From Parazoarcus communis (GTDB lineage: Bacteria > Pseudomonadota > Gammaproteobacteria > Burkholderiales > Rhodocyclaceae): 64,000 nucleotides of DNA. Below, in pieces: positions 23,353-42,616 of this stretch (position 1 is the stretch's first letter; every line of letters starts with the position of its first letter). The stretch is taken from contig NZ_CP022188.1 of assembly GCF_003111665.1 (NCBI RefSeq), positions 620,001 through 684,000 of the forward strand. The letters are read 5' to 3'. Under the pieces are notes generated by a model that had not been told where the DNA came from, made no database searches, and saw only the letters and a program-made list of their open reading frames with translations. Position numbers and translations under genes: made by a program.

Positions 23353-23664
23353 TTACTGCAGCTTGATCTCTACATCCACACCAGCCGGCAGATCCAGCTT
23401 CATCAGTGCATCAACCGTCTTGTCGGTCGGATCCACGATATCCATCAGGCGCTGGTGAGTGCGAATTTCCATCTGGTCGCGCGAAGCCTTGTTGACGTGC
23501 GGCGAGCGCAGCAGGTCAAAACGCTCGATACGCGTCGGCAGCGGCACGGGACCACGGACGACAGCACCGGTGCGCTTGGCAGTGTCAACGATTTCGAGTG
23601 CCGACTGATCGATCAGGCGGTAGTCGAAAGCTTTCAGGCGGATGCGGATTTTCTGGCTTTGCAT
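23353..23664 (-). CDS. rpsJ: 30S ribosomal protein S10
   Basis: S10, 103 residues, a 30S head protein that doubles as NusE in transcription antitermination. [20 protein letters not shown] and [20 protein letters not shown] are diagnostic. It follows tuf by 57 bp, with a GC-rich hairpin between them. Confidence 0.99.
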   Translation of the reverse strand: MQSQKIRIRLKAFDYRLIDQSALEIVDTAKRTGAVVRGPVPLPTRIERFDLLRSPHVNKASRDQMEIRTHQRLMDIVDPTDKTVDALMKLDLPAGVDVEIKLQ

Positions 23665-23687
23665 GATTTTGTTCCCAAAGAGCGAAT

Positions 23688-23711
23688 GCGCGGAGCCCTG
23701 TGGCCCCGCGC
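23688..23711 (-). other. GC-rich RNA hairpin between tuf and rpsJ
   Basis: The minus-strand RNA forms GCGCGGGGCC - ACAG - GGCUCCGCGC, ten pairs with one internal G-U. The other strand would carry an A-C mismatch at that pair, so the structure favours the transcribed strand. No T run follows, so it is not a classical terminator. It could be an RNA stability or processing element. Confidence 0.6.
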
Positions 23712-23721
23712 AGTTTTTATG

Positions 23722-24912
23722 TTACTCGATGATCTTGGCGACGACACCGGCGCCAACAGTACGGCCACCTTCGCGAATTGCGAAGCGCAGACCTTCTTCC
23801 ATGGCGATCGGGGCGATCAGCTTGACGGTGATCGACACGTTGTCGCCCGGCATGACCATCTCGGTGCCTTCCGGCAGCGTGATCGAACCGGTCACGTCCG
23901 TGGTACGGAAGTAGAACTGCGGACGGTAGTTCGCGAAGAACGGGGTGTGACGACCACCCTCTTCCTTCGACAGAACATACACTTCACCCGTGAAGTGGGT
24001 GTGCGGCTTGATCGAACCCGGCTTGCACAGCACCTGGCCACGCTCGACATCTTCACGCTTGGTGCCGCGCAGCAGCACGCCAACGTTGTCGCCAGCCTGA
24101 CCCTGATCGAGCAGCTTGCGGAACATTTCAACACCGGTGCAGGTGGTCTTGACCGTGGCCTTGATGCCCACGATTTCGATTTCTTCACCGACCTTGACGA
24201 CACCGCGCTCAACACGACCGGTCACCACGGTACCGCGGCCGGAGATCGAGAACACGTCTTCGATCGGCAGCAGGAAGGGCTTGTCGATTGCACGCTCAGG
24301 CGTCGGGATGTAGCTGTCAAGCGCAGCAGCCAGTTCGAAAATGGCCGGCTCGCCGATCGGCGACTGGTCACCCTCGAGCGCCTTCAGCGCCGAACCCTTG
24401 ATGATGGGCACGTCGTCGCCCGGGAAGTCGTACTTGGACAACAGTTCGCGCACTTCCATCTCGACGAGCTCAAGCAGCTCTTCGTCGTCGACCATGTCGC
24501 ACTTGTTCAGGAACACGATGATGTACGGAACACCAACCTGACGCGCCAGCAGAATGTGCTCGCGAGTCTGAGGCATCGGGCCGTCAGCGGCCGAACACAC
24601 CAAGATCGCGCCGTCCATCTGCGCAGCACCGGTAATCATGTTCTTCACGTAGTCAGCGTGACCCGGGCAGTCAACGTGAGCGTAGTGACGATTTTCGGTT
24701 TCGTACTCGACGTGTGCGGTGTTGATCGTGATACCGCGTGCCTTTTCTTCAGGCGCGCTGTCGATCGACGCATAGTCCTTGGCCTCGCCACCGAACTTCT
24801 TCGACAGAATCGTCGTGATTGCCGCCGTCAGCGTGGTCTTGCCATGGTCAACGTGGCCAATCGTGCCAACGTTTACGTGCGGCTTCGTACGCTCAAACTT
24901 ACCCTTAGCCAT
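23722..24912 (-). CDS. tuf: Elongation factor Tu (copy in str operon)
   Basis: EF-Tu, 396 residues, delivers aminoacyl-tRNA to the ribosome. G1 GHVDHGKT, G3 DCPGH and G4 NKCD are intact; domains 2 and 3 follow. The protein is identical to the second copy at 40161-41351. This is the tufA position, after fusA. The two genes differ only at scattered synonymous sites. Confidence 0.99.
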   Translation of the reverse strand: MAKGKFERTKPHVNVGTIGHVDHGKTTLTAAITTILSKKFGGEAKDYASIDSAPEEKARGITINTAHVEYETENRHYAHVDCPGHADYVKNMITGAAQMDGAILVCSAADGPMPQTREHILLARQVGVPYIIVFLNKCDMVDDEELLELVEMEVRELLSKYDFPGDDVPIIKGSALKALEGDQSPIGEPAIFELAAALDSYIPTPERAIDKPFLLPIEDVFSISGRGTVVTGRVERGVVKVGEEIEIVGIKATVKTTCTGVEMFRKLLDQGQAGDNVGVLLRGTKREDVERGQVLCKPGSIKPHTHFTGEVYVLSKEEGGRHTPFFANYRPQFYFRTTDVTGSITLPEGTEMVMPGDNVSITVKLIAPIAMEEGLRFAIREGGRTVGAGVVAKIIE

Positions 24913-24939
24913 TACTAAATCCTCGCTTTAGATCGTTGA

Positions 24940-27036
24940 TTACTTGCGATTGTTGATCACTGCCTCGGCAACGCTCTTGGGCGCTTCCGAGTAGTGCTTG
25001 AATTCCATCGAATAGGTCGCACGACCCTGTGACAGCGAGCGCAGCTGGGTCGCATAACCGAACATCTCGGCAAGCGGCACTTCAGCCTTGATCTCTTTCA
25101 CACCACCGATGAGGTCTTCCATGCCCTGAACGATACCGCGACGACCCGACAGATCGCCCATCACGTTACCCATGTAGTCCTCAGGCGTCTCGACCACGAC
25201 AGCCATCATCGGCTCGAGCAGCACGGGGTTGGCCTTGCGCATTGCATCCTTGAAGGCCATCGAAGCAGCCATCTTGAACGCGTTTTCGTTCGAGTCGACA
25301 TCGTGGTAGGAACCGTCAAACAGCGTGACCTTCACATCCACGACCGGGAAGCCGGCGAGCACGCCGTTCGGCAGCGTATCCTGCAGACCCTTGTCGACCG
25401 CCGGGATGTATTCGCGCGGAACCACACCACCCTTGATCGCATCGACGAATTCGTAACCCTTGCCGGTTTCGTTCGGCTCGAGCTTGATCCACACGTGACC
25501 GTACTGTCCGCGACCACCAGACTGCTTGACGAACTTGCCTTCCTGCTCGACAGCCTTGCGGATTGCCTCGCGGTATGCAACCTGAGGCGCACCGACGTTT
25601 GCTTCGACGTTGAACTCACGCTTCATGCGGTCGACGATGATCTCGAGGTGCAGTTCGCCCATACCCGAGATGATGGTCTGACCAGATTCTTCGTCAGTAC
25701 GCACGCGGAACGACGGATCTTCTGCAGCCAGACGACCCAGCGCAATACCCATGCGCTCCTGGTCGCTCTTGGTCTTCGGCTCAACGGCAACGTGAATCAC
25801 CGGATCCGGGAAGATCATGCGCTCAAGAATGATGGGTGCGCTCGGATCACACAGGGTTTCACCCGTGGTCACTTCCTTCAGGCCCACGCAGGCTGCGATG
25901 TCGCCAGCCAGCACTTCCTTGATTTCTTCACGCTCGTTGGCGTGCATCTGCAGGATCCGACCGATACGCTCTTTCTTGCCCTTCACCGAGTTCAGCACGG
26001 TCTCACCGGAGTTCAGCACGCCGGAGTAAACACGCACGAAGGTCAGCTGACCGACGAACGGGTCGGTCATGAGCTTGAATGCCAGCGCCGAGAACTTTTC
26101 CTTGTCGTCAGCCTTACGCGAAGTTTCCTTCTCGTCGTCATCAATACCAACGACCGGGGGAATATCCACCGGCGAAGGCAGCAGTTCGATGACGGCGTCG
26201 AGCATGCGCTGGACACCCTTGTTCTTGAATGCGGTACCGCACAGCATCGGCTGAATTTCGCAAGCCAGCGTGCGCTGACGCAGACCGGCATTGATCTTCT
26301 CAGGCGACAGATCACCGTTCTCGAGGTACTCATTCATCAGGTCTTCGTTGGCTTCTGCAGCCGCCTCAACCATCTGTTCGCGCCACTCGTTTGCAAGCTC
26401 GACGAGCTCTGCAGGAATCTCTCTGTACTCGAACTTCATACCCTGGGACGCTTCGTCCCAGATGATCGCTTTCATGCGAACCAGATCGACAACACCGGTA
26501 AAGGTATCTTCGGCACCGATAGGAATCACGATCGGCACGGGATTTGCCTTCAGGCGCTGCTTCATCTGCTCGACGACCTTGAAGAAGTTGGCGCCGGAGC
26601 GGTCCATCTTGTTCACGAAGGCCAGACGAGGAACCTTGTACTTGGTAGCCTGACGCCACACGGTTTCCGACTGCGGCTGAACACCACCCACAGCGCAGTA
26701 GACCATGCACGCGCCGTCGAGCACACGCATGGAACGCTCGACTTCGATCGTGAAGTCAACGTGTCCCGGGGTGTCGATGATGTTGAAGCGGTGCTCGGGA
26801 TAGGACATTTCCATGCCCTTCCAGAAGCAGGTCGTCGCAGCGGAGGTAATCGTGATCCCGCGCTCCTGCTCTTGCGCCATCCAGTCCATGGTGGCGGCGC
26901 CATCATGCACCTCACCAATCTTGTGATTGACACCGGTGTAGAAAAGGATGCGCTCGGTCGTTGTCGTCTTGCCGGCGTCGATGTGCGCTGAGATACCGAT
27001 GTTGCGGTAGCGCTCAATAGGAGTCTTGCGAGCCAC
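24940..27036 (-). CDS. fusA: Elongation factor G
   Basis: EF-G, 698 residues, is the translocase GTPase. The GTG start at 27036 reads [20 protein letters not shown], with AGG a few bases ahead. G1 AHIDAGKT, G3 DTPGHVDF and G4 NKMDRSG are intact. Domain IV carries the usual [16 protein letters not shown]. Length and layout are standard. Confidence 0.99.
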   Translation of the reverse strand: MARKTPIERYRNIGISAHIDAGKTTTTERILFYTGVNHKIGEVHDGAATMDWMAQEQERGITITSAATTCFWKGMEMSYPEHRFNIIDTPGHVDFTIEVERSMRVLDGACMVYCAVGGVQPQSETVWRQATKYKVPRLAFVNKMDRSGANFFKVVEQMKQRLKANPVPIVIPIGAEDTFTGVVDLVRMKAIIWDEASQGMKFEYREIPAELVELANEWREQMVEAAAEANEDLMNEYLENGDLSPEKINAGLRQRTLACEIQPMLCGTAFKNKGVQRMLDAVIELLPSPVDIPPVVGIDDDEKETSRKADDKEKFSALAFKLMTDPFVGQLTFVRVYSGVLNSGETVLNSVKGKKERIGRILQMHANEREEIKEVLAGDIAACVGLKEVTTGETLCDPSAPIILERMIFPDPVIHVAVEPKTKSDQERMGIALGRLAAEDPSFRVRTDEESGQTIISGMGELHLEIIVDRMKREFNVEANVGAPQVAYREAIRKAVEQEGKFVKQSGGRGQYGHVWIKLEPNETGKGYEFVDAIKGGVVPREYIPAVDKGLQDTLPNGVLAGFPVVDVKVTLFDGSYHDVDSNENAFKMAASMAFKDAMRKANPVLLEPMMAVVVETPEDYMGNVMGDLSGRRGIVQGMEDLIGGVKEIKAEVPLAEMFGYATQLRSLSQGRATYSMEFKHYSEAPKSVAEAVINNRK

Positions 27037-27087
27037 GTTTTACCTGCCTTACGTTATTCGCGCAGCATGCGCGATGAACCGTTCGTT

Positions 27088-27121
27088 TCGTTAAAAACAA
27101 TCGAGCCCTATACAGGGCTCG
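27088..27121 (-). terminator. Terminator-like hairpin between rpsG and fusA
   Basis: Minus strand: CGAGCCCT, loop GTAT, AGGGCTCG (27121-27102), followed by ATTGTTTTTAA. An eight-pair GC-rich stem plus a T-rich tail inside the str operon suggests partial termination (attenuation) that would lower fusA and tuf relative to rpsL and rpsG. A second small dyad, TCGCGCA / TGCGCGA, lies at 27058-27074, just ahead of the fusA start. Confidence 0.6.
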
Positions 27122-27142
27122 AAACACCGCCACCAATAAGAA

Positions 27143-27613
27143 TCAGAAGCGGTAGTGTGAGAATGCCTTGTTAGCCTCGGCCATCCTGTGGACTTCCTCG
27201 CGCTTCTTCATGGCAGCGCCACGGCCATCAGCAGCCTCGAGCAGCTCGCCAGCAAGACGCTGGGCCATCGACTTCTCGGCACGCTTACGGGCCGACTCAC
27301 GCAGCCAGCGCATCGAGAGCGCCATACGGCGGGAAGGACGAACCTCGACCGGCACCTGGTAGTTTGCACCACCGACGCGACGGCTCTTGACTTCGACCAC
27401 CGGCTTGACGTTGGCAACCGCGGAGGCGAAAACCTCAAGCGGATCCTTGCCCGACTTGGTCGAGATGTGATCAAAGGCGCCATAGACGATGCGCTCAGCA
27501 ACGGCTTTCTTGCCGGACTGCATGATCACGTTGATGAACTTGGAAACGTCCTGGGATGCGAATTTCGGATCCGGCAGAATTTCACGTTTTGGTACTTCGC
27601 GACGACGCGGCAT
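27143..27613 (-). CDS. rpsG: 30S ribosomal protein S7
   Basis: S7, 156 residues, nucleates 30S head assembly; in E. coli it regulates the str operon. [18 protein letters not shown] and [19 protein letters not shown] are family landmarks. It lies 33 bp after rpsL. Confidence 0.99.
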   Translation of the reverse strand: MPRRREVPKREILPDPKFASQDVSKFINVIMQSGKKAVAERIVYGAFDHISTKSGKDPLEVFASAVANVKPVVEVKSRRVGGANYQVPVEVRPSRRMALSMRWLRESARKRAEKSMAQRLAGELLEAADGRGAAMKKREEVHRMAEANKAFSHYRF

Positions 27614-27646
27614 ATCTAACCCTCAAAAATGTTTTGGTAAAGCCGA

Positions 27647-28024
27647 TCAGGCTTTCTTCGGACGCTTCGCGCCGTACTTGGAGCGCGACTGCTTCCGATC
27701 CTTGACACCCTGAAGATCGAGGGAGCCGCGAACGATGTGGTAACGCACACCCGGCAAATCCTTTACCCGGCCACCACGAATCAGGACCACGGAGTGCTCC
27801 TGGAGGTTGTGACCTTCACCACCGATGTACGAAATGACTTCAAAACCGTTGGTCAGACGAACCTTGGCCACTTTACGCAGCGCCGAGTTCGGCTTTTTCG
27901 GAGTTGTCGTGTAGACGCGCGTACACACGCCACGCTTCTGCGGGCAGGCTTCGAGCGCAGGAACCTTGCTCTTGATTACTTCCAGCTGACGCGGCTTGCG
28001 GACAAGCTGATTGATTGTTGGCAT
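27647..28024 (-). CDS. rpsL: 30S ribosomal protein S12
   Basis: S12, 125 residues from the ATG at 28024 ([16 protein letters not shown]), controls decoding accuracy. The streptomycin-determining regions [12 protein letters not shown] and [13 protein letters not shown] have wild-type lysines and prolines, so no resistance mutation is seen. The ribosome site is weak (GGGA, well upstream), and the ATG sits only about 16 bases past the T run of a terminator-like hairpin. Confidence 0.99.
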   Translation of the reverse strand: MPTINQLVRKPRQLEVIKSKVPALEACPQKRGVCTRVYTTTPKKPNSALRKVAKVRLTNGFEVISYIGGEGHNLQEHSVVLIRGGRVKDLPGVRYHIVRGSLDLQGVKDRKQSRSKYGAKRPKKA

Positions 28025-28039
28025 AGCTTGAGAATTCCC

Positions 28040-28114
28040 AAAAAACCGAGGCAGCCCGCCAAGGGCCGCCTCGGGCGGTTTATTCCGGCTGCGACCGACT
28101 ACGATTGGTCGGTC
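28040..28114 (-). promoter_or_regulatory. str leader with a terminator and overlapping alternative hairpins
   Basis: Between the str promoter and rpsL the minus strand forms three dyads. The first is GACCGAC / GTCGGTC (28114-28093). The second, CCGCC / GGCGG (28079-28067), shares bases with the third. The third is a strong stem starting CCGAGGC and ending GCCTCGG (28074-28046), followed by a T run (28045-28040), a textbook Rho-independent terminator. Dyads two and three cannot form together, so this looks like an attenuator/antiterminator. The binder, if any, is not known; S7 or S12 would be natural candidates. Confidence 0.6.
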
Positions 28115-28130
28115 CACAAAAAGAGGCCGG

Positions 28131-28156
28131 AGTTTAGTCCGAGACTTAAATAAAAG

Positions 28157-28160
<4 letters not shown>
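28131..28160 (-). promoter_or_regulatory. Putative str operon promoter
   Basis: Minus strand TTGACT (28160-28155), an 18-bp spacer, TAAACT (28136-28131). The -35 box overlaps the rpoC stop codon, and transcription would start near 28124, about 100 nt ahead of rpsL. Confidence 0.55.
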
Positions 28161-32371
<4,211 letters not shown>

Positions 32372-32415
32372 ATATCACTCCATCCAGGACATGCGGGGTA
32401 CGCAATGTCTCCGGT

Positions 32416-36549
<4,134 letters not shown>

Positions 36550-36658
36550 GGATGCTCCGGCTAGAGGTCGAACGTCGGGAAGACAGAACACAACGCCCAC
36601 GTTCTGGACTTGATAGACACTTTTACGCGCAGAAAATTCGGGGACGCTTTGTTCTGTC

Positions 36659-36713
36659 TTCGTGCTTAGTACAAAGCACGAAAGGGCTGGTGCTCATCAC
36701 GAGCGCCAGCCCT
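36659..36713 (-). other. Tandem hairpins between rplL and rpoB (attenuator/processing region)
   Basis: Two adjacent dyads on the minus strand. The first is AGGGCTGGCGCTC / GAGCACCAGCCCT (36713-36683; 13 positions, one G-A mismatch, loop GTGAT). The second is TTCGTGCTT / AAGCACGAA (36682-36659; nine pairs, loop TGTAC). A short TTTCG lies between them. E. coli has an attenuator and an RNase III site in the same place; these dyads are good candidates for the equivalent control of the L7/L12 to polymerase ratio. Confidence 0.65.
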
Positions 36714-36729
36714 GCAGCGAAAGCGAGAC

Positions 36730-37104
36730 TTACTTGATCTCGACCTTCGCGCCTGCATCTTCCAGTTGCTTCTTCAGCGCGTCGGCGTCAGCCTTCGACA
36801 CGCCTTCCTTCACAGCCTTCGGAGCGCCGTCGACGACGTCCTTGGCTTCCTTCAGGCCGAGGCCGGTAGCAGCACGCACGACCTTGATGACCTCAACCTT
36901 CTTGTCGCCGGTGGCAACGAGGATCACGTCAAATTCGGTCTGCTCTTCAACAGCAGCGGCGGCAGCGCCAGCGCCCGGTGCAGCCACGGCCATGGAGGCA
37001 GCGGAAACGCCAAACTTCTCTTCGAACGCCTTAACCAGGTCGTTCAGGTCCATCACGGTCATCGAGCCAACGGCTTCGAGGATGTCTTCTTTGCTGATTG
37101 CCAT
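36730..37104 (-). CDS. rplL: 50S ribosomal protein L7/L12
   Basis: L7/L12, 124 residues, forms the flexible stalk that recruits translation GTPases and is the only multi-copy ribosomal protein. It has an N-terminal dimer domain, an alanine-rich hinge ([15 protein letters not shown]), and a C-terminal domain with [19 protein letters not shown]. It lies 37 bp after rplJ. Confidence 0.99.
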   Translation of the reverse strand: MAISKEDILEAVGSMTVMDLNDLVKAFEEKFGVSAASMAVAAPGAGAAAAAVEEQTEFDVILVATGDKKVEVIKVVRAATGLGLKEAKDVVDGAPKAVKEGVSKADADALKKQLEDAGAKVEIK

Positions 37105-37141
37105 TTAAATCACTCCAAAATCGAAACTTTTCAGAAAACGG

Positions 37142-37642
37142 TCAGGCGGCCGCTTCTTCCTCGCGCTTCTTGGCGAGGGCGGCGAGCGTGCATGCAAAGC
37201 CGGTAACCGGCGCCTGCATGATGCCCAACAGCTTGGCGAGCAACTCTTCGCGGCTCGGAATCGAAGCCAGGGACTGAAGGGCGGCCTTGTCGAGCGTGTT
37301 GCCCGCATAGGAACCGGCTTTCAGAACCAGCTTGTCATTCGTCTTGGCGAAGTCGTTGAGCACCTTGGCTGCGGCGACGGGATCTTCCGAGATGCCATAG
37401 ATCAACGGACCGACCAGCTGGTCCGACAACCCGGCAAACGGGGTTTCGGCGATCGCACGACGCACCAGGGTATTCTTCAGCACACGCAGATAAACGCCAG
37501 CTTCACGGGCCTTGGAACGCAGCACAGTGAGGTCACCCACTTCCATGCCGCGATACTCGGCCACCGCGATAGTCTGGGCGTTGGCTACTTGTGCCGACAC
37601 CTCTGCCACTACGGCTTTCTTATCATCGAGATTGAGACTCAC
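37142..37642 (-). CDS. rplJ: 50S ribosomal protein L10
   Basis: L10, 166 residues, anchors the L7/L12 stalk and in many bacteria represses its own mRNA. The GTG start at 37642 ([18 protein letters not shown]) follows a very strong [27 protein letters not shown] is conserved. It ends with a helical [14 protein letters not shown] tail. Confidence 0.98.
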   Translation of the reverse strand: MSLNLDDKKAVVAEVSAQVANAQTIAVAEYRGMEVGDLTVLRSKAREAGVYLRVLKNTLVRRAIAETPFAGLSDQLVGPLIYGISEDPVAAAKVLNDFAKTNDKLVLKAGSYAGNTLDKAALQSLASIPSREELLAKLLGIMQAPVTGFACTLAALAKKREEEAAA

Positions 37643-37874
37643 AGGCCTTTCCTCCTTTCAAGTCAACACGTGAATCGCACTGCGATTCACACCCACGGCG
37701 ACCTGGATCAGGAGTACGACTGAAGCATCAGCCAAAATCCTGTTCTGGGTTCACCGTCTGCGCAGGCCGCCCGAGGGCTGATTAGACGCTTGCCGAGGCA
37801 AGCGCACCTGCGGTCTTTGACGATCCGTCCGGCACCGAAGCACCGGAACGGCCCAAAGTTAGTGACTCCGCAGC
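37643..37874 (-). promoter_or_regulatory. L10 leader-like structured region ahead of rplJ
   Basis: The 232-bp gap between rplA and rplJ is rich in dyads on the minus strand. CCGTTCCGG and CCGGACGG pair across a loop. GCGCTTGCC-TCG-GGCAAGCG-type pairing lies near 37785-37806. GTGAATCGCA / TGCGATTCAC (37690-37670, one-base gap) sits just ahead of the AAGGAGG site of rplJ. Position and structure fit an L10-binding mRNA leader, but I did not fit it to the known consensus. Confidence 0.55.
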
Positions 37875-38570
37875 TTAGCTTGCGGAGGTATTCGTTTCGA
37901 TGCGCACACCGGCGCCCATCGTGCTCGACAGGGCCATACGGCGCAGATACACGCCCTTGGCAGCTGCGGGACGAGCCTTGACCAGCGCATCGACAAAAGC
38001 GTTGAGGTTCTGCTGCAGCGCTTCAACACCGAAGGATGCACGACCGATGGTGGCGTGCACCAGACCACCCTTGTCGGTACGGTACTGAACCTGACCGGCC
38101 TTGGCGTTCTTGACTGCAGTGGTGACGTCCATGGTCACGGTGCCAACCTTCGGGTTCGGCATCAGACCACGGGGGCCGAGAATCTGACCCAGCTGACCGA
38201 CGACGCGCATTGCATCGGGGGTCGCGATACACAGATCGAAGTCGATGTTGCCAGCCTTGACCTGCTCGGCGAGGTCGTCGAAACCGACGACGTCAGCACC
38301 GGCAGCGCGGGCGGCTTCGGCCTTGTCGCCCTGGGCGAACACAGCCACGCGAACCGACTTGCCGGTACCGGCGGGCAGCACCACGGATCCACGAACGACC
38401 TGGTCCGACTTGCGTGCATCGACACCGAGGTTAACAGCCACGTCGATCGACTCGTCGAACTTCGCGGTTGCGCATTCCTTGATCAGCGTCAGCGCTTCGG
38501 CAACGGGGTAGACCTTGTTGCGGTCGACTTTGGCGCGGAGCGCCTGAACTCGCTTGGAAATCTTAGCCAT
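37875..38570 (-). CDS. rplA: 50S ribosomal protein L1
   Basis: L1, 231 residues, builds the mobile E-site stalk and in E. coli represses the L11 operon. The RNA-binding [20 protein letters not shown] and the second-domain [15 protein letters not shown] are conserved. Two bases separate it from rplK. Confidence 0.99.
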   Translation of the reverse strand: MAKISKRVQALRAKVDRNKVYPVAEALTLIKECATAKFDESIDVAVNLGVDARKSDQVVRGSVVLPAGTGKSVRVAVFAQGDKAEAARAAGADVVGFDDLAEQVKAGNIDFDLCIATPDAMRVVGQLGQILGPRGLMPNPKVGTVTMDVTTAVKNAKAGQVQYRTDKGGLVHATIGRASFGVEALQQNLNAFVDALVKARPAAAKGVYLRRMALSSTMGAGVRIETNTSAS

Positions 38571-38572
38571 GA

Positions 38573-39004
38573 TTAGAGGCCCTCCACGGTGATGCCCATG
38601 CTGCGCGCGGAACCGGCGATCGTACGCACGGCGGCTTCCATGTTTGCAGCGGTGAGATCGGCCATCTTGGTGGTGGCGATTTCCTCGATCTGCGCACGGG
38701 TGACCGAACCGACCTTGTCGGTATGCGGCTTCGGCGAACCCTTCTGGATACCGGCGGCCTTCTTGATCAGAACCGTGGCCGGCGGCGTCTTCATGATGAA
38801 GGTGAAGCTCTTGTCAGCGAAGGCGGTGATCACCACCGGAATCGGCAGACCGGGTTCCATGCCTTGAGTCTTGGCATTGAAGGCCTTGCAGAATTCCATG
38901 ATGTTCAGACCGCGCTGACCCAGCGCCGGACCGATCGGGGGACTGGGGTTGGCCTTACCGGCCGGAACCTGCAGCTTGATGTAACCAATAATCTTCTTTG
39001 CCAT
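38573..39004 (-). CDS. rplK: 50S ribosomal protein L11
   Basis: L11, 143 residues, part of the GTPase-associated centre and needed for RelA activation. The proline-rich N-terminus ([20 protein letters not shown]) binds thiostrepton in the family, and the C-terminal RNA-binding domain with [12 protein letters not shown] is complete. Confidence 0.99.
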   Translation of the reverse strand: MAKKIIGYIKLQVPAGKANPSPPIGPALGQRGLNIMEFCKAFNAKTQGMEPGLPIPVVITAFADKSFTFIMKTPPATVLIKKAAGIQKGSPKPHTDKVGSVTRAQIEEIATTKMADLTAANMEAAVRTIAGSARSMGITVEGL

Positions 39005-39058
39005 TGCGGCTTGCTCCTGTGATGAGTGCTAGCGCGCCGACGATGCCGACGCTCCTCG

Positions 39059-39102
39059 CATTGCCCGCGTGAACGGGCAATGGCGGGCGCATGGCGCCCG
39101 CC
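39059..39102 (-). other. Two tandem hairpins between nusG and rplK
   Basis: On the minus strand GGCGGGCGC / GCGCCCGCC (39102-39082, loop CAT) is followed at once by CATTGCCCG / CGGGCAATG (39082-39059, loop TTCACG). No T run follows, so termination is unlikely. They may shield or process the rplK-rplA message, or belong to the L1-regulated leader. Confidence 0.55.
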
Positions 39103-39111
39103 TTTGAACGC

Positions 39112-39645
39112 TCAGGTCTTCTCGACCTGGGCGAAATCCAGTTCTACCGGCGTCGAACGACCAAAAATGGTCACCGCCACCCGCAGCTTGCTCTTTTCGT
39201 AGTTCACGTCTTCGACGGCGCCATGGAAATCCGTAAATGGACCTTCCTTGACCCGAACGACTTCACCGGCCTCGAACAACACCTTCGGACGCGGCTTCTC
39301 GACGCCTTCCTGCATCTGCTGCATGATCTTGTCGACTTCCTTCTCGGTGATCGGAGAAGGCTTGTTCGCCGTACCACCGACAAAGCCGGTGACCTTGGGC
39401 GTCGACTTGACCAGATGCCAGGATTCGTCGTTCATTTCCATTTCCACGAGCACGTAGCCCGGGAAGAACTTGCGCTCAGTAATGCTCTTCTGACCGCCCT
39501 TCATCTCCACCACTTCTTCGACCGGCACCAGAATCTGCCCGAAAGCATCCTGCATTCCGGCGCGGGTGATGCGGTCAACCAGCGCACGCTGAACGGACTT
39601 TTCGAAGCCCGAATAAGCGTGCACAACATACCAGCGCTTTGTCAT
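39112..39645 (-). CDS. nusG: Transcription termination/antitermination factor NusG
   Basis: NusG, 177 residues from the ATG at 39645 ([19 protein letters not shown]), couples RNA polymerase to Rho or to the ribosome via S10. An N-terminal NGN domain and a C-terminal KOW domain ([19 protein letters not shown]) are present. Its start lies within a few bases of the secE stop; an ATG two codons upstream overlaps that stop. Confidence 0.98.
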   Translation of the reverse strand: MTKRWYVVHAYSGFEKSVQRALVDRITRAGMQDAFGQILVPVEEVVEMKGGQKSITERKFFPGYVLVEMEMNDESWHLVKSTPKVTGFVGGTANKPSPITEKEVDKIMQQMQEGVEKPRPKVLFEAGEVVRVKEGPFTDFHGAVEDVNYEKSKLRVAVTIFGRSTPVELDFAQVEKT

Positions 39646-39647
39646 GA

Positions 39648-39995
39648 TCATTTCCAGCCCAGAATCAGGTCGTACAGAACCCACTCCAGACTCTTGTCGG
39701 TCAGCCAGAGGAAAAGTGCCATTACCACAACGAAGGCGAAAACCAAGCCGGTCGTCTGTACCGTTTCCTTGCGGCTCGGCCAGACCACCTTTTTCGTTTC
39801 GGTAACCGCCTCACGTGCGAACTCAACAAAGCGGCGACCCGCTTCGGAGTACCAGGCAACGACCAGACCAGCGCCCAGACCTGCAAGAACACTCAGGACA
39901 CGGAGTACCAGAGCCTGCTCTGACAGGAGGTAAAAGCCGACCACGCCGGCCGCAACCAATGCCAGAGCCAGCGCGAACTTCAACTTATCGGCCAT
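39648..39995 (-). CDS. secE: Protein translocase subunit SecE
   Basis: SecE, 115 residues from the ATG at 39995 ([17 protein letters not shown]), has three membrane helices as in E. coli. The conserved amphipathic [20 protein letters not shown], followed by the last membrane helix, is the functional core that clamps SecY. The reading frame stays open upstream through tRNA-Trp, but that part is not SecE. Confidence 0.97.
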   Translation of the reverse strand: MADKLKFALALALVAAGVVGFYLLSEQALVLRVLSVLAGLGAGLVVAWYSEAGRRFVEFAREAVTETKKVVWPSRKETVQTTGLVFAFVVVMALFLWLTDKSLEWVLYDLILGWK

Positions 39996-40021
39996 CGAGG
40001 TAATGACTTCCGGAAAAATTA

Positions 40022-40097
40022 TGGCAGGGGCAGAGGGAATCGAACCCCCAACCTTCGGTTTTGGAGACCGACGCTCTGCCAGTTGAGCTATACCCCT
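40022..40097 (-). tRNA. tRNA-Trp (CCA anticodon)
   Basis: A 76-nt cloverleaf with encoded CCA. The acceptor AGGGGTA pairs with TGCCCCT, the anticodon loop is CTCCAAA with anticodon CCA, and the T loop is GTTCGATTC. It lies between tuf and secE, as in E. coli relatives. Confidence 0.98.
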
Positions 40098-40160
40098 GCA
40101 GCAGAGACTACAAAGCGCATCCTTTCGGACGCGCTCCTGATCGATCAATCGCCGAGGCGA

Positions 40161-41351
<1,191 letters not shown>

Positions 41352-41429
41352 ATCGATACCTTTTAATCAGAATCAGAAATTTCGAAGCGATGACTCCGAC
41401 ACCGTCACGCTTGACGAGGCAGATAGATG

Positions 41430-41504
<75 letters not shown>

Positions 41505-41531
41505 GCCGAAACCTGTACTACAACAAACTGC

Positions 41532-41605
41532 TGGAGCGGGTGAAGGGAATCGAACCCTCGTCATAAGCTTGGAAGGCTTCTGCTCTACCATTGAGCTACA
41601 CCCGC
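41532..41605 (-). tRNA. tRNA-Gly (TCC anticodon)
   Basis: A 74-nt cloverleaf with encoded CCA. The acceptor GCGGGTG pairs with CACCCGC, and the anticodon loop CTTCCAA gives TCC. Second tRNA of the tuf operon. Confidence 0.97.
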
Positions 41606-41678
41606 ACATGCCAAACGCCAGCTGACTCTCTACAACCGCTTCGCGTGCCGCAATCTACAACAGCACAACGAAATGTGC

Positions 41679-41764
<86 letters not shown>

Positions 41765-41780
41765 AAGCGCGAAGCCACGC

Positions 41781-41809
41781 ACTATAGTGGCGGTTTCCCG
41801 GCTTGTCAA
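41781..41809 (-). promoter_or_regulatory. Strong sigma-70 promoter of the tRNA-tuf operon
   Basis: Minus strand TTGACA (41809-41804), a 17-bp spacer, TATAGT (41786-41781), followed by a GC-rich discriminator GCGTGGC. An A/T-rich stretch AAACTTTTTTT lies just upstream and may act as an UP element. Near-consensus boxes with a GC discriminator are typical of stringently controlled stable-RNA promoters. Confidence 0.9.
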
Positions 41810-41938
41810 ACCATTCTGCAAAAAAAGTTTGAAATAGACGCTCTGCGGACATCTGCCGTTCGCCGACGCGTTCTTCGTACCGGATTGACGCAGGACTCCG
41901 GCGACCAACAGAATGGCCCGATCGAACAGGAACAGCCC

Positions 41939-42577
41939 ATGCCCGCCTTTGACACCCTTGCCGCCTTTCTCGCCGTCTCTGTCCTCATTACGCTCGCTCC
42001 CGGGCCAGACAACCTCATGGTCCTGGGGCAGAGCCTTGCGCGCGGCCGCGCCGCCGGGTTCGGCATCGCGGTGGGATGCGCGCTGGGGTGCTTCACACAT
42101 ACGCTGTGGGCAGCGCTTGGCGTGAGTGCGGCACTGGCGTCGTCTCCGACCGTGTTTGCCGCCCTCAAACTGGCGGGTGCCGGCTATCTGTGCTGGATCG
42201 GCATCCAGACCCTGATCAACGCACGTGTTGCGCAGGTCGTGCGCAATGGCGACGGCACGCCCGCCCCATGGGCGAGCCAGGTGCGCAGGGGCTTCATTGC
42301 AAACGCCATCAATCCGAAAGTCGCGCTCTTCTTCCTCGCTTTCCTGCCACAATTCGTGCGCGCGGAGGACGGCGGAGCAACCGCACAGATGATCGCGCTC
42401 GGCGCGGTCTTCGCGTTACAGACCATCTTCGTGTTCGGTGCGATTGCATACGCAGCAGGGACACTCGGCAGGGCGCTGGCGCGCCATGGACGGGCGAGCA
42501 TCTGGCTCGAGCGCATGGCGGGCGTGCTCTTCATCGGGCTGGCCGCAAGGCTCGCGCTGGACGATCACACGCTGTAG
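41939..42577 (+). CDS. LysE/RhtB-family amino-acid exporter
   Basis: A 212-residue membrane protein with about six hydrophobic segments. The family signature TLAPGPDNLMVLGQSLARGR lies in the first loop, and NPKVALFFLAFLPQFV in the middle. I chose the ATG at 41939 (MPAFDTLAAFLAVSV), with AGGA upstream; the longer frame begins at a TTG. Relatives export homoserine, threonine, lysine and similar amino acids; the substrate here is not known. Confidence 0.88.
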   Translation: MPAFDTLAAFLAVSVLITLAPGPDNLMVLGQSLARGRAAGFGIAVGCALGCFTHTLWAALGVSAALASSPTVFAALKLAGAGYLCWIGIQTLINARVAQVVRNGDGTPAPWASQVRRGFIANAINPKVALFFLAFLPQFVRAEDGGATAQMIALGAVFALQTIFVFGAIAYAAGTLGRALARHGRASIWLERMAGVLFIGLAARLALDDHTL

Positions 42578-42616
42578 TCGCGCCCTCCCGATCACACAAC
42601 AGGACCACCCCATTCA

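Noticed and set aside
39996..40148. N-terminal extension of secE through tRNA-Trp
   Set aside because: The extra residues are a translation of the tRNA gene; the SecE-like sequence begins at 39995.
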